Source of the DNA: Plectrocnemia conspersa
Lineage: Eukaryota > Arthropoda > Insecta > Trichoptera > Polycentropodidae
Length of the DNA stretch: 64,000 nt
NCBI GenBank assembly: GCA_009617715.1
Contig: VTFK01000043.1
Coordinates: 1,116,001-1,180,000, forward strand
Direction of reading: 5' to 3'
Shown here: positions 37,540 through 47,826 of the stretch, one piece after another
Position numbering within the stretch: the stretch's first letter is position 1
Layout: the number at the start of each line of letters is the position of its first letter
The notes under the pieces: generated by a model
The model's database searches: none
Told to the model about the DNA's origin: nothing
What the model saw: only the letters and a program-made list of their open reading frames with translations
Program-made: the position numbers and the translations under genes

Positions 37540-37760
37540 TTTAGTGGTACCGCAGTCCGATGTTCATCGGAAGAACCGCCACTGTTTAAGCAGGAGGTCA
37601 TTGCGAATCGCAATATACCGCTCGGAAGTTCGTGTGACTTTAGTATAATTTATAAGTCCAATAAAACTGTCAAAACGGTTAATGTCATCCGACGTCTCAA
37701 AAGACTTCGTGTTTACACAAAATCGAATAAATCCACGTATTTTATCGCTGAGGACTGAAT
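37540..37760 (+). other. GC-richer patch, weak exon candidate
   Basis: An acceptor-like CTATTATTATTTTAG ends at 37542. It is followed by about 70 open codons (TAVRCSSEEPPLFKQEV..) to a TGA at 37756. No good donor was found and the family is unknown. It contains a GATGTTCATCGGAAGAA segment and other complex sequence, so a conserved regulatory element is an equal alternative. Confidence 0.2.
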
Positions 37761-40545
37761 TTATTTACGTATCAAAGTTAGTATTAGAACAAAATGTCAT
37801 TTACGTACAAGTAGTATATGTATATATATATATATATATAAATTATTTAATTGGAGCAGTGACGAATCAACACTCGAGAATGTGGCGATATGTGGGAAGA
37901 AAATTAATTTAGTTTTTGCTGCGGATTGCAAAATCATTTCCTATATCACACATTTTCATAACAATAATCTTTCCATAATAAATAATGTATGTCGATATAT
38001 ACATATTGGAACGTGAGATAATGGAAAAATATAAATAATTTTGTAATAAAGATTTTTAGCACGTTTAAGTTGTACTCGAATTTATTAATTAATAGATTTT
38101 TCAGCACACTTATAATTCGATTATAATTGTTGTTTGTAAGTGTTATTTGCTTAAGCCTAAAATAATATAGGGGAAAAATTATCTTTTTGTCGGCGCCTAT
38201 GCTCGCGAGCCGCATAAACATATGTGGTGAGTCGTAATTTGCCTAGGGCTGCTATATAGCATTTAAATTTTATATAACGTTTTTTTAATAAATTATAAAT
38301 TAGCAATAAAAGTGAAAAAATATTGTATTACAGTAGAATGTCTTTTTATAAATATTTATGCTAGAAACTACTTACTAATCTGTATAATGAAATAATGCTG
38401 ATACATTACCAATCTCTTAGTGAAAAGAAAACTTTATCGCCCTTTTCTAATTAATATAAATTGGTCAATGAAAAAAACAAGTATATGTGCTTAATTAATT
38501 GCTTCAAGATAACAAATTTATTATTAAAATATACATATGTATATACTTGATCAAGTTATGTAGCTAAATGATTAATACCATTATTATTAAAATTCTGATT
38601 TACCCTATGTTTAAAAAAGGCAATTTAAACCCATGCATATAAAAGCTACATATGTTATGCACGTTAAACATGTGTATTTCGATATTATTCAATATAATTA
38701 ATACGATCAGATAACAACCACAAAAGCCAAATAGCAAACGAAACGTCAATTAGTTAAATTATCTCACCGAAAATGAATTATTTTGTAGCGAACAAAGCAT
38801 AATCCCCTGAACGCGAGCGACAATGCAAAATGTATTGATTTTGCTTAATTTGATAGCACTAGATGAGTTTATTATATAAAATAGTATAATCTCGGTTGGT
38901 TATACTACACTCGCAACAATTGAGCGAGAAGTGAAACTTTTCAACGGAGCCAGTGATCCAGATCGATGAACAGTTTTATGAATCTAGATCGTGTCAACTA
39001 GCCGCTAAATCGTTTTCCCTCTTTGTCGTACAATTCGATCCGATCAGTCCACTTTGTGTTGGAATGGTGGTGTAAATTTACGTTATTAAATAAAAACATA
39101 TTATATTATACTAATGCCGCGTTGACCTAGCTCAAGTCCTGCGAGACTATCTTCCAACTGGCTCGCTACCAAAACAGTTTCGTTCGATACTCTCACATTC
39201 GCGTATAATATGATATGGGTATCTAACATTCACTGCAGTATTATGATACGTGGTAAAACATAGATATATGTTATGAATTTAATAAATGATACATGTATTT
39301 TAAAGATGTATGTATATTAATAAAATTTGGGTAAGAAACAAGTTTTAAATTAACTGTTACGCAATATTAACGCACGTTAAACGTTGAATGTAATGTCATA
39401 ATAAAGTTTTAATGAACAAAAAAAGATAAAAATAAAACTCATTTGACGTTACTAATAGCTTAGATATACAAAATGCAACATATTTATGTAAATTTTACAT
39501 ACTCATAAAATCATAATCACATCTTATCGAACCATTATATATTGAAGGTTGCTCAGATGCATCTTCTACAAAAAATAGTAAAATCTATAGAAGCTGTGTA
39601 GTTTATTTAGTAGTGAAAACTAGAAACTATGTGAAATCTTAGCTAAACTTTCAGTTCGTTTCTGCTTACGGTTTTAAATCAACCATGTGTAAATTCCAGA
39701 TTTTTTTTGAAAATTAAAATTAATATTTTGAAAGGTGGAAAAGTAAAATTATTCAGAATAATTACATTTGACTCTGACACCGTCTCTTGAAAGTTAAAAG
39801 GGTAGTAGTATAGAATTGAAATCGAGCGTTAAATGCCTGAATTCATGCGTAAATATAATAATCCCATTTCAGAGTATCTCTCGAAAGGACTCGCCACCAT
39901 TTCGACCCTTAGACCAATATTTAACAGAAAAAGTGCGTTAGCCACAAAAAATACAATTTTCTTTTTAATTATTTGTAATTCATTTTTTTATACTAATCGA
40001 ATAAGCAACATGTACTTTAACTTTAAATAAATAACATATACCAACTCAGACACTATATAAATTAATAAACACTAGAGTTCATATAGGATATATACTGTTC
40101 TACTATTATTTATTATCAAATTTCGATTTTAGAAATACTGTACTGCTTGAAATAATATTTTCAAATTTTATTAAAATTTTACTTAGATCATTTGACAACA
40201 TTAGAAGCATTAGAAATAGATAATGTTTTATCACCCAAACTCCATTTCATTTTTTTTTGTCGCAATATGTAAAATAATGCGCTGATTTCTAATATAATAA
40301 TATATGTATATGTAAAAGTCAAGCAAAGGTAACTTTTATGAGTTATTATTGAATTATAATTTCTTCATATTCTCGTTTAGTTATAATATTTATCATCTGT
40401 AAGTAAATTTTACAAAAATTCTTATTAATTAAATTATTAATAAATGAAATATCGAAAAAACTTGTCACTGCAATTTTTTGTTGTTAAAAATAATCCAGTA
40501 CATTTTAATATGAACTACATTTATAGTATTTTTGCTGCCACTTAT
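37761..40545. other. AT-rich DNA with a complex patch at 38900-39230
   Basis: Includes a TA microsatellite at 37820-37841. The patch at 38900-39230 is GC-richer (CAACGGAGCCAGTGATCCAG and CCAACTGGCTCGC), has no long frame and may be regulatory. Nothing else was recognised. Confidence 0.35.
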
Positions 40546-40715
40546 GTACGACCTATATCGATTTTAATTAATTATCACGATTATAAAACATGCGATAAAA
40601 AAAACTAGGAAATACATATTTGTTACAATTGATCGGAATAATTTTAAAAAATGTGAAAATTAAATCAAGGTCTATTAGATCTTATCATTGACTTATACAA
40701 CTAATCTATCTGTGG
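40546..40715 (-). repeat. tRNA-derived SINE copy 5
   Basis: Starts GTACGACCTATATCGATTTT and contains AAACTAGGAAAT. It ends with CATTGACTTATACAACTAATC, the complement of the tRNA-like box A region. It is more diverged than copies 3 and 4. Confidence 0.6.
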
Positions 40716-40719
40716 AAAT

Positions 40720-41035
40720 TTTAGCAATGGCATTTGAAATCTGCAAAATGACAATGTCTTGGCATACAAATAACCATTAAAAAATAGCGTTCCAGAACAC
40801 AAATGAATTGCACAAGAGCCACGCAGATTTTCGAAAGTCATACATAACCATAAATTACCACAAAACTCTTCAAACCCTCTTCGTCATAATCTTTGATAAG
40901 CAAAAAATAACCCAAATAGCCAAGCTTTGAATAAATTTCACAAGTTGTTGGATTTGAAGATGAAGCTAAAAACAAACGCAATTGCCTCTCAATTGTCTTT
41001 ATCTCCCAATCATTCAAGCTTCCTAAAATGACCCG
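40720..41035 (-). pseudogene. unidentified coding remnant or exon pair, minus strand
   Basis: Minus-strand sequence from 41035 to 40838 is open for 65 codons with no ATG at its start, and reads like protein (SLNDWEIKTIERQLRLFLAS.., then YSKLGYLGYFLLIKDYDEEG). Just before its TGA, another frame takes over and stays open to about 40722 (TFENLRGSCAIHLCSG..). An AG dinucleotide of acceptor type (CATTTTAG) lies at 41027-41020. Two consecutive open, coding-like frames joined by one shift suggest a decayed gene or transposon protein. No family is recognised. It lies between SINE copy 5 and the Tigger element. Confidence 0.35.
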
Positions 41036-41247
41036 CTACATATACACATGTTGTTATCAAACAGCTCTTGATTATTCTGTACTATATATTTTGTTAAGTC
41101 AACTGTTATAATACAACTTTATCGACGCGACGTCTAGCTGGCAGCAAAAGTTACAACACTCGGCCACCAATCCCGAAACTATATTTGCATCCCACGAATC
41201 TCAAAAGTTAGCAGCGGTTGTGTGTTGTAATGCTTACATTGTATATA

Positions 41248-43011
41248 CCCATACCTCGCTTTACGGCCTAGATACGTTCCACGAAACTTGGCCGCAGAGC
41301 GAAAAGCCGTATAACGAATCAATTATTCTAATACAAATTCATACAAATTCAATGGGATCGGTTCCAAATTTGTTAAATATGTAACATGGTTTATCATTTA
41401 AAATGCATTTTATCTTTTTATTTCATTTAAATCAAAAATACATACATAACAAGTACATACATTTGTACATAAAATAATAACAGACTCCAAAAACCAACAA
41501 TAATCCATAAACAAAAATGAAACAACTTCATGTTACATAAAATATGTGTATGAATACATACATACTTTTTTTTTAAAATGGCTTTAATCTGAAGACGATG
41601 AAGAAATGGTAACCTGCAGATCACTGTCGTTCTCATTTTTCGCTGGTAAGGATGGGCCTGGCTTAAAAAAATTGTCCAACGTTGTTTGTCTTGCCTTTTG
41701 TCTCTTTCGTTCTTCAGTGATTAATAACAGCTAATGGCTGAGTTAATTCCTCGAGAAACTTTAGCGCTACGTTCGACGTCAGGATCGTTTTCAAGGAAGA
41801 TGTTTATTCCTTGTTCAAATAGGAAAAAGCTTTTGACAATTTTTTTGATGTTAGCTGTTTGAATACAACAGGCTCTGTCTCTTCATCAAATGCCGGTTCT
41901 GCTTGCAACTGAATGAGTTCCTTATATGAAAGGGGTTCCCTATCAGCTTCAAGTAGATCAAGCACATCACGTTCGTTCAAACCTTCAAAGCCGAGATCAT
42001 GTGCTAGATCCAAAATGTTTTTGCCTAATTTCAGGAAGGCAATTAACTTCTGCATCAGTACTTTTTACACATTCTGGCCATATTTTTTTCCAAACATGGT
42101 TCATTGTTGTTAATTTTAATTCCTTCCATGATTCACTGATGCTGTCAACAGCATCCTTGATGTTATAGTTTTTTCAAAAAAATGTTTTAATTGAAGATTT
42201 ACCATCGGTTTCCCCTTATAAGTTGTCGGAAAGTTCGGCGTAGGTAATATGCCTTAAAAGTGGCTATTGCACCCTGATCCATTGGTTGGATCAGAGCTGT
42301 TGTATTTTTCGGAAGGTACTCAATCATGACATCTTCAGATAGTTCGGATAAATTAGTAGGATGCCCTGGTGCATTATCCAAAATTAGCAAAGCCTTGTTG
42401 CTTAAGTTATTGTCTCGCAAATATTTTTTCATTTCTGTGCAAACGTGATTTTTGAACCATTCCTCTAAAGTAGCTTTAGTCATCCAAGCTTTCTTGTGGG
42501 ATCTCCATATGACGGGTAATTGATTTTTATTTAGTCCTTTAAGAGGCCTTGGATTTTCGGACAAATATATTAAAAGTGGTTTTAGCTTAAAAACACCCGC
42601 GGCATTTGCACCAAGTAGCAAAGTTAATCGTTCTTTAGACACCTTATAACCAGGCGCAGATTTTTCGGTTTTTGAAATGTACGTACAATCAGGCATTCGC
42701 TTCCAATAAAGCCCTGTTTCGTCTACGTTAAACACTTGTTCAGGTTTATGACCACCTCTTTCAATAATTCCCTTTAAAATGTTGGGATATTCCTTAGATG
42801 GGGCCTCATCGGCGCTAACTGCTTCACCTTTCATTTTAAAATTATGCAAATTAAATCTATTTTTAAATTTTTTAAAAAATCGACATCGAAAAAAAAATTT
42901 TTGGCCGTTAAAGCGAAATATTTTAGGCCGTAAATCGAAAACGTGCCTTAATTGAAGAGGGCCGTTATAGCGAAAGGCCGTATAAAGAGCGGCCGTATAG
43001 CGAGGTATGGG
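41248..43011 (-). mobile_element. Tigger/pogo-type DNA transposon, internally deleted
   Basis: The left end reads CCCATACCTCGCTTTACGGC and the right end, reversed, reads CCCATACCTCGCTATACGGC. These form terminal inverted repeats with one mismatch over 21 bases, followed on the left by GATACGTTCC, typical of Tigger ends. A TA lies directly outside the left end (41246-41247). The right flank is TG, so the expected TA duplication is either mutated or not conserved. The interior holds a minus-strand Tigger transposase lacking its N-terminal CENP-B-like DNA-binding domains. About 1.76 kb remains, against roughly 2.4 kb for full-length relatives, so the 5' coding part was lost by internal deletion. 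Confidence 0.9.
41585..42890 (-). pseudogene. Tigger-type transposase pseudogene, DDD triad still readable
   Basis: The longest piece (ATG 42849 to a stop at 42199, 216 codons) carries the DDE_1 catalytic domain. The first Asp is in FNVDETG at residue 43, the second in LDNAPGH at 158 and the third in IQPMDQG at 191, so 32 residues separate the last two. Coding sequence extends upstream to about 42885 (FKNRFNLHNFK). A frameshift near 42200 then moves the frame, followed by a TGG-to-TGA type stop (TFF* near 42175) and KDAVDSISESWK. A second shift near 42060 leads to the C-terminal piece at 42055-41804 (LLEADREPLSYKELIQL, then KKLSKAFSYLN). The tail beyond contains DPDVERSAKV. The breaks make it inactive even though the catalytic residues remain. 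Confidence 0.9.
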
Positions 43012-43489
43012 TGTATTCCTAAATACATAAATTCTACTGTAGATGTTTTCTATAGTTTATGTTGATAACTTCATATATTATGTATAGTTTCATAAGATTT
43101 TTCTGTGGGCATTAAAAATGTACAACTTAGTATAACAATATAATATCAGGCAGAATGCTAAAACTTTTGAATTATTTGTTGTATAAATTTTAAACTTTAT
43201 GATCCACTTTTATGATTAATTAAGAAAAGGCATATACACAAAGTATATATTATATAATTTGCTACATTATCGCATTTATATGATATTATAAATATGTATG
43301 ACATTATCAAAGTGTGTTTCATTACTTGGCCATTAGTCGTATTGACATCACACTAAATTACGCATTGCTCTATCTGAGCTACATATTTTACGGATTTTTT
43401 TTTTTGTGAACGTATAACTATTTTAGTCCACGAGGTGAATACACTAATATTGCAAAGTATCCAACTGAGTAATTTCAACTTTGTTGAAA
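43012..43489. other. AT-rich DNA, no gene seen
   Basis: AT-rich flank of the Tigger element, without recognised structure. Confidence 0.4.
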
Positions 43490-43715
43490 CACTCGGTAAC
43501 GAGCGTTTTCATTGCGACAGCGACGACGCGGTTTTATTGCTTTTGACGTTAATTTTTGCCTTCTGAGAAGCGATAATTGCTTTTTGCGCTCTTCTATTGG
43601 GTAAAATTAGGCTTAGATGTGCTTTATTCGATTCTTACTCATAATTGGGTATTACAAAGTTTTAATATAAACGTTTTCACAGCGATGGCACGATTTTATT
43701 ACTTTTATTCTGGAC
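43490..43715 (+). repeat. satellite-like dispersed repeat, copy B
   Basis: CTCGGTAACGAGCGTTTTCATTGCGAC, CGGTTTTATTGCTTTTGACG and CTTCTGAGAAGCGATAATTGC match copy D at 62750-62870. The unit start recurs as CGATTTTATTACTTTTAT at about 43691, giving a shorter period of roughly 160 bases. The orientation is the same as copy D and opposite to copy A. Confidence 0.7.
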
Positions 43716-44334
43716 CGGTAATTAACTATATGACAACACTGAGCAGCAAAGAAAACACGACTTATTATCAAGTAATTATTATGAGTGGATATTTTTAATA
43801 ATTTTTAATCCTAAAGGTTCTTAAATTAGGTTCGTTATTTTGTGCTACTAAAAAGTAACCATCGTAGTTTGAACAGCTGGAGATTTAGCAACACTGTAAT
43901 ACGGACAGTTGTCCTCCCGGATAGCGCATTTTAGCGGCTTATCGGAATTTATCAATACAATTATAATTCTAAAGACACCGAACAGTCTTTTTATGGTCCA
44001 TTTGGCCATGCATTAATCCGTCCGAATCTCCGATCGCTATGTATATACATCAGTATAACTTGTTCGCGCAAGTAGTAAAGTCGCAAAACTAAAAATATAT
44101 GCACGGTTTATTCCAATGTCAGTCCAATAATTTTTATATGCTCCAAAGTTTTTTATTAATAAGTATATTATTATTTTTTTTTAATTGAACACATTGATTA
44201 TATAGCAATTTTTACCCAATGACAGGGTTCATAAATACCCACAAAGTTGCTGTCCAAATTTAATCATCAGTGGAATGAAAAAATCCAGGCTATTTTTTAA
44301 TTTACCGCTTTTACTGTTCTTCTATTCTGAAATA

Positions 44335-44600
44335 TAAGAAGCAACTTCTCTCTGGATTTCGCATAGTTGCCTGTAGACATTTTTTGCTGTATCTTTCACA
44401 ACTTTGACAACAAACGTTGTGAAACCCATCTGACCCATATACAGTTATTTTACTCTTATCAGAGAGCGTCACTTTTCCTCAATCCAAAACAATCCGATTT
44501 CTGTGTCAATTGGCCCATTTCATGCGTGCTAGGCACATTTCTTCGGTCAATAACTGTTTCTTGGCATGTATACAACTGTATACGTTCCCTAAGGGAGTTT
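44335..44600 (-). mobile_element. Tc1-like transposase fragment
   Basis: A single minus-strand frame, broken by two stops, contains KKQLLTEEMCLARMKWAN, HRNR and VTLSDKSKITVYGSDG with YSKKCLQATM. These line up with the Tc1 catalytic-domain start (..LTKKM.KARLEWAK.. W..VLFSDESKF..FGSDG.. YNPKCLQPTVKH). The catalytic Asp of the SDxSK motif is present, with Lys in place of the usual Glu. The N-terminal paired-type domain and the rest of the DDE domain were not found, so this is an old fragment. A plus-strand frame of 108 codons over the same bases is its shadow. Confidence 0.75.
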
Positions 44601-44699
44601 TCTACGTTTATTTATTTATCAAATGTTTCGCAAAAACTCATTGGGAAAATTAAAAGCAGTTTTGTACATAAACAAATTCGTCGTATTACTTGATCTTCA

Positions 44700-46117
44700 T
44701 AGAGATAGTAATTTTTATCTTTAACCCGTTTGATTGCACCCATTTATTTTAATTGATGCTTGGTTATAACATTAATTGATGAATACACAATATGATTATT
44801 ATTTAAATCAATTTCATTTATAGACGATTTGGCACACAAAAACAATATAGACATACCCCTAAATAAGCGATAAAAAGTTACGTGAAATCTAGCCCGGGAT
44901 TACGAATAAATCTTAAGTCCTTGATGATTTCAGGAAGTGGTGCATTTTTTGCACGCTATAAAAGTTTTTTTTGTGTCTATATAAGTGAGCGATTAATGTA
45001 ATGAATTAATTGCGACATATTTTATATGACTTTATTATCTCGAAAAAGCATTAAATACATAAAATAAAAATTTAGTATAACAACTATTATTTTTATCATA
45101 TCTAATGTATACCCAAAATCGTTTAATTCCATCAATTTAATTATTAAATCACCCTCCAATTTATACAGCGAGTTGATTTTATCGAACTTTTATCGTAATA
45201 CGTTTACGCCTTTTAAAAGTAAACTCCAATAATAAAAACGAGGTATTGTTACGCCGTTTTTTACAGCAGAATAAAACGTTCATTACAAAATTGCTGAACT
45301 TTTTTATTTCATATTTTATTACACTTTTCTCTCCGTCTCATTTGAATTTTACTATATTTAATAAAGCACTGTTTCTAAAAATTACGCAGCTTGAAAAAGT
45401 CACGTTTTCACAAGCAAACATCTGTAAAGCGATTTAATTTTTGACTTAATTATTATTTTATGAAAGCTAATTTACGACGTCGATAAGAATATTATAAACT
45501 TCCTACTTAGCTAAATTTAACCCACGGATGAGTTATAAGTTAGGCACTGGTCCACAGGGGTCGGTCGAGTTTTCGTGTACTTTGTATGCACTGAATTCGG
45601 CGGACGTGCAAACACACTACTTTGGCCGCAAATTTTTAGGTTTGTATGTGGATCAGATTAAAATCTGTGACCTCAGCCGACTAATCTGCTTCGGGTGATC
45701 TTTTTGCCAATAAAATTTTATCGCGTGCCAAGTACGGTTAATGCGTGTTTATACCACGGTTTTGTGTACCAACGCGAGCACGTTTCCACGTCTAAACATT
45801 GGCTCATACATTTATGTCAAATTTCTTCTATTTTATATATTACGAACAAATCTTTGCTTATTTTAACATGTTTAGTTTAACGATAAAACAATTTTATGAA
45901 TGACAAAATGAAGCGATATTATATACAATAATATACAATGGACATATTTATTTGATGTAAATCATCTCTTGCAACATGTCGACCATTATATTATATACCC
46001 AATGCATTATAATGCGTTAAACACAATCAACAACTACTAAGTAAGTAGTGAGACATATGTCTGGTTAGTGACATATTTTATTAATTACTACACCTCACAA
46101 TCGATATATGTCACTAT
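44700..46117. other. AT-rich DNA with a regulatory-looking island at 45520-45800
   Basis: The island is GC-richer and holds bicoid/homeodomain-type motifs (CTAATCTGC, GGTTAATGC). It also has GGATCAGATTAAAATCTGTGA, which is partly self-complementary around AGATTTTAATCT. No gene is supported; frames at 45246-45437 and 45695-45880 show no family. Confidence 0.35.
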
Positions 46118-46308
46118 GCATGACCTAGGTCGATTTTATTTTAAAAACTCGTGAGATTACAAAAATTCATGATGATCCATCTTAGTCCGATGTCTCAGAC
46201 ACTATATACAATAAATTAAAAAATACTAGGATCCACACTTGATCGAATTCGAACCCAAATCTCTCATGTATAAGTCACTGACTTATACCACTGGTTTATT
46301 GTGTGCCA
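46118..46308 (-). repeat. tRNA-derived SINE copy 6 (best preserved head)
   Basis: Starts GCATGACCTAGGTCGATTTT. It ends with the complement of a clear tRNA-like head: on the minus strand GGCACACAATAAACCAGTGG, then TATAAGTCAGTGACTTATAC (box A region), then TTTGGGTTCGAATTCG (box B, matching the GGTTCRANNC consensus). It is the best copy for defining the promoter boxes of the family. Confidence 0.75.
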
Positions 46309-47618
46309 ATATGTATGCTCATATTTGAATCAGGACCAATTTTCGCCTACCTATCTATTTATTTATGTGTGTGAACGTAACATAAATAATTCTCTCAAAT
46401 CACTGGTATATTTTAATTATAATAGAGAGCAACGCTGAATGTAAATCACTAGTATAATATAATATATTAGAAGTTTGTTTCTAATTTATTTTTAAAGATC
46501 TCTTCGTATCTATTAGTTTTCATTTTTATTTAATATTAGTATTCATCGATTACAATGTTAATATTTTAATAAAAAAGGCAATATATTAAACTTCATTATT
46601 ATATTTAGTCTATGACACCATATATATAATAAGATAATTGTGAACATTTAATTTTAAGTTCAGATAAAAGCAAATATTTTAAATTGTATTTAACAAAATA
46701 TTTTAGATAGAGAATTTTAATATCCATTAAAATACTTATATAATATAATTATAAATAATATGATCCATTTATTTAATAATGATGGAAACCGGAATTTTGT
46801 TTAAGATAATCGTATTTCAGAATAGGCCAAAAGTCGCTATACCATTTACATTTTTTTATCATTATATGAAAAATAATAGAAATTACCATTTTCATCTTCA
46901 TATATGCAAAACTGCACTTCTCCATAACTGAATGCAAAATATGTATTCGGCTCTATCTCTCTGAATTATTACGATATGTATAAACCAAAAACATGCACTA
47001 TGAAATATCTTAAATAAATATAAAAAAAAAACATTTTTTTAAGAAACTATTCATTTTTACCACTACATTCTTGCTACACTTAAAAGCATAACATGAGAAT
47101 ATCAAGTTATTCATCAACGCTATGCTATATATGTTAAATATTTTACTGGATACGACCTAACAAGGTTTTACCTTTCATGGGAAATCCTTAACGAACCCTT
47201 GTTCCTGGAAACACTGATCCAATGCCAATATTTCCGATTTCAAAGGGAAACTTCAATGTCAAAGTAAAATTCATTATGTTTTACGCATTATTTTCTTTAA
47301 TTTTTGAATCTGAAAAAAATAAATTAATATGTGACCTCAAAACCGTTATTCAAGTTTTAAATAGTAAAGTAACTTTTGGCCCATCGTGTGGGAAGTTTAG
47401 CTTTAAAATGCCTAATTAGCTTCAATTGCACTTAAAATTATGATTTTTATTATTTATTGTAAATATTATTATCAATTTATTTAGATTAAATAAAGACCAT
47501 CGTGATTTAATAGGTTACTTTAATGCGTCACACCGTAATAATATAATAAAATTAAATTATACGAATCGTACCAGCTCTTCGTAGCTGACAATAAATATCG
47601 ATGTACAATGTCAGCATA
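46309..47618. other. AT-rich DNA, no gene seen
   Basis: Nothing recognised apart from homopolymer and TA runs. The plus-strand frame at 47222-47419 is unsupported. Confidence 0.4.
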
Positions 47619-47622
47619 TTAA

Positions 47623-47822
47623 CCCTTTCACCGCGACAGATATTTTTGCGCGCTATTTAAAAATTTTATAATATGTGTGGGAACACTTATTTATGCCATA
47701 AGTGATTTAAATATTATTTAAATAAATTAAAGTGTTTTTTAACCTTAAATTACAAAAAAAAAAAACATATTACGAGGCTCAAAGGTTCATGACACATTTA
47801 CGTGTCATTCGCAGTCAAAGAG
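47623..47822. mobile_element. piggyBac-like MITE flanked by TTAA
   Basis: TTAA lies at 47619-47622 and at 47823-47826. The left end reads CCCTTTCACCGCGACAGA; the right end, reversed, reads CTCTTTGACTGCGAATGA. These are imperfect inverted repeats beginning in the C(C/T)CTTT style of piggyBac ends. There is a small internal hairpin near the right end (TGACAC..GTGTCA, 47789-47805). At 200 bases without an open frame, it would rely on a transposase elsewhere. Confidence 0.75.
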
Positions 47823-47826
47823 TTAA

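Noticed and set aside
41913..42168. Two plus-strand open frames of 66-80 codons
   Set aside because: Antisense shadows of the Tigger transposase C-terminus.
44367..44693. 108-codon plus-strand open frame
   Set aside because: The opposite strand carries recognisable Tc1 transposase motifs over the same bases.
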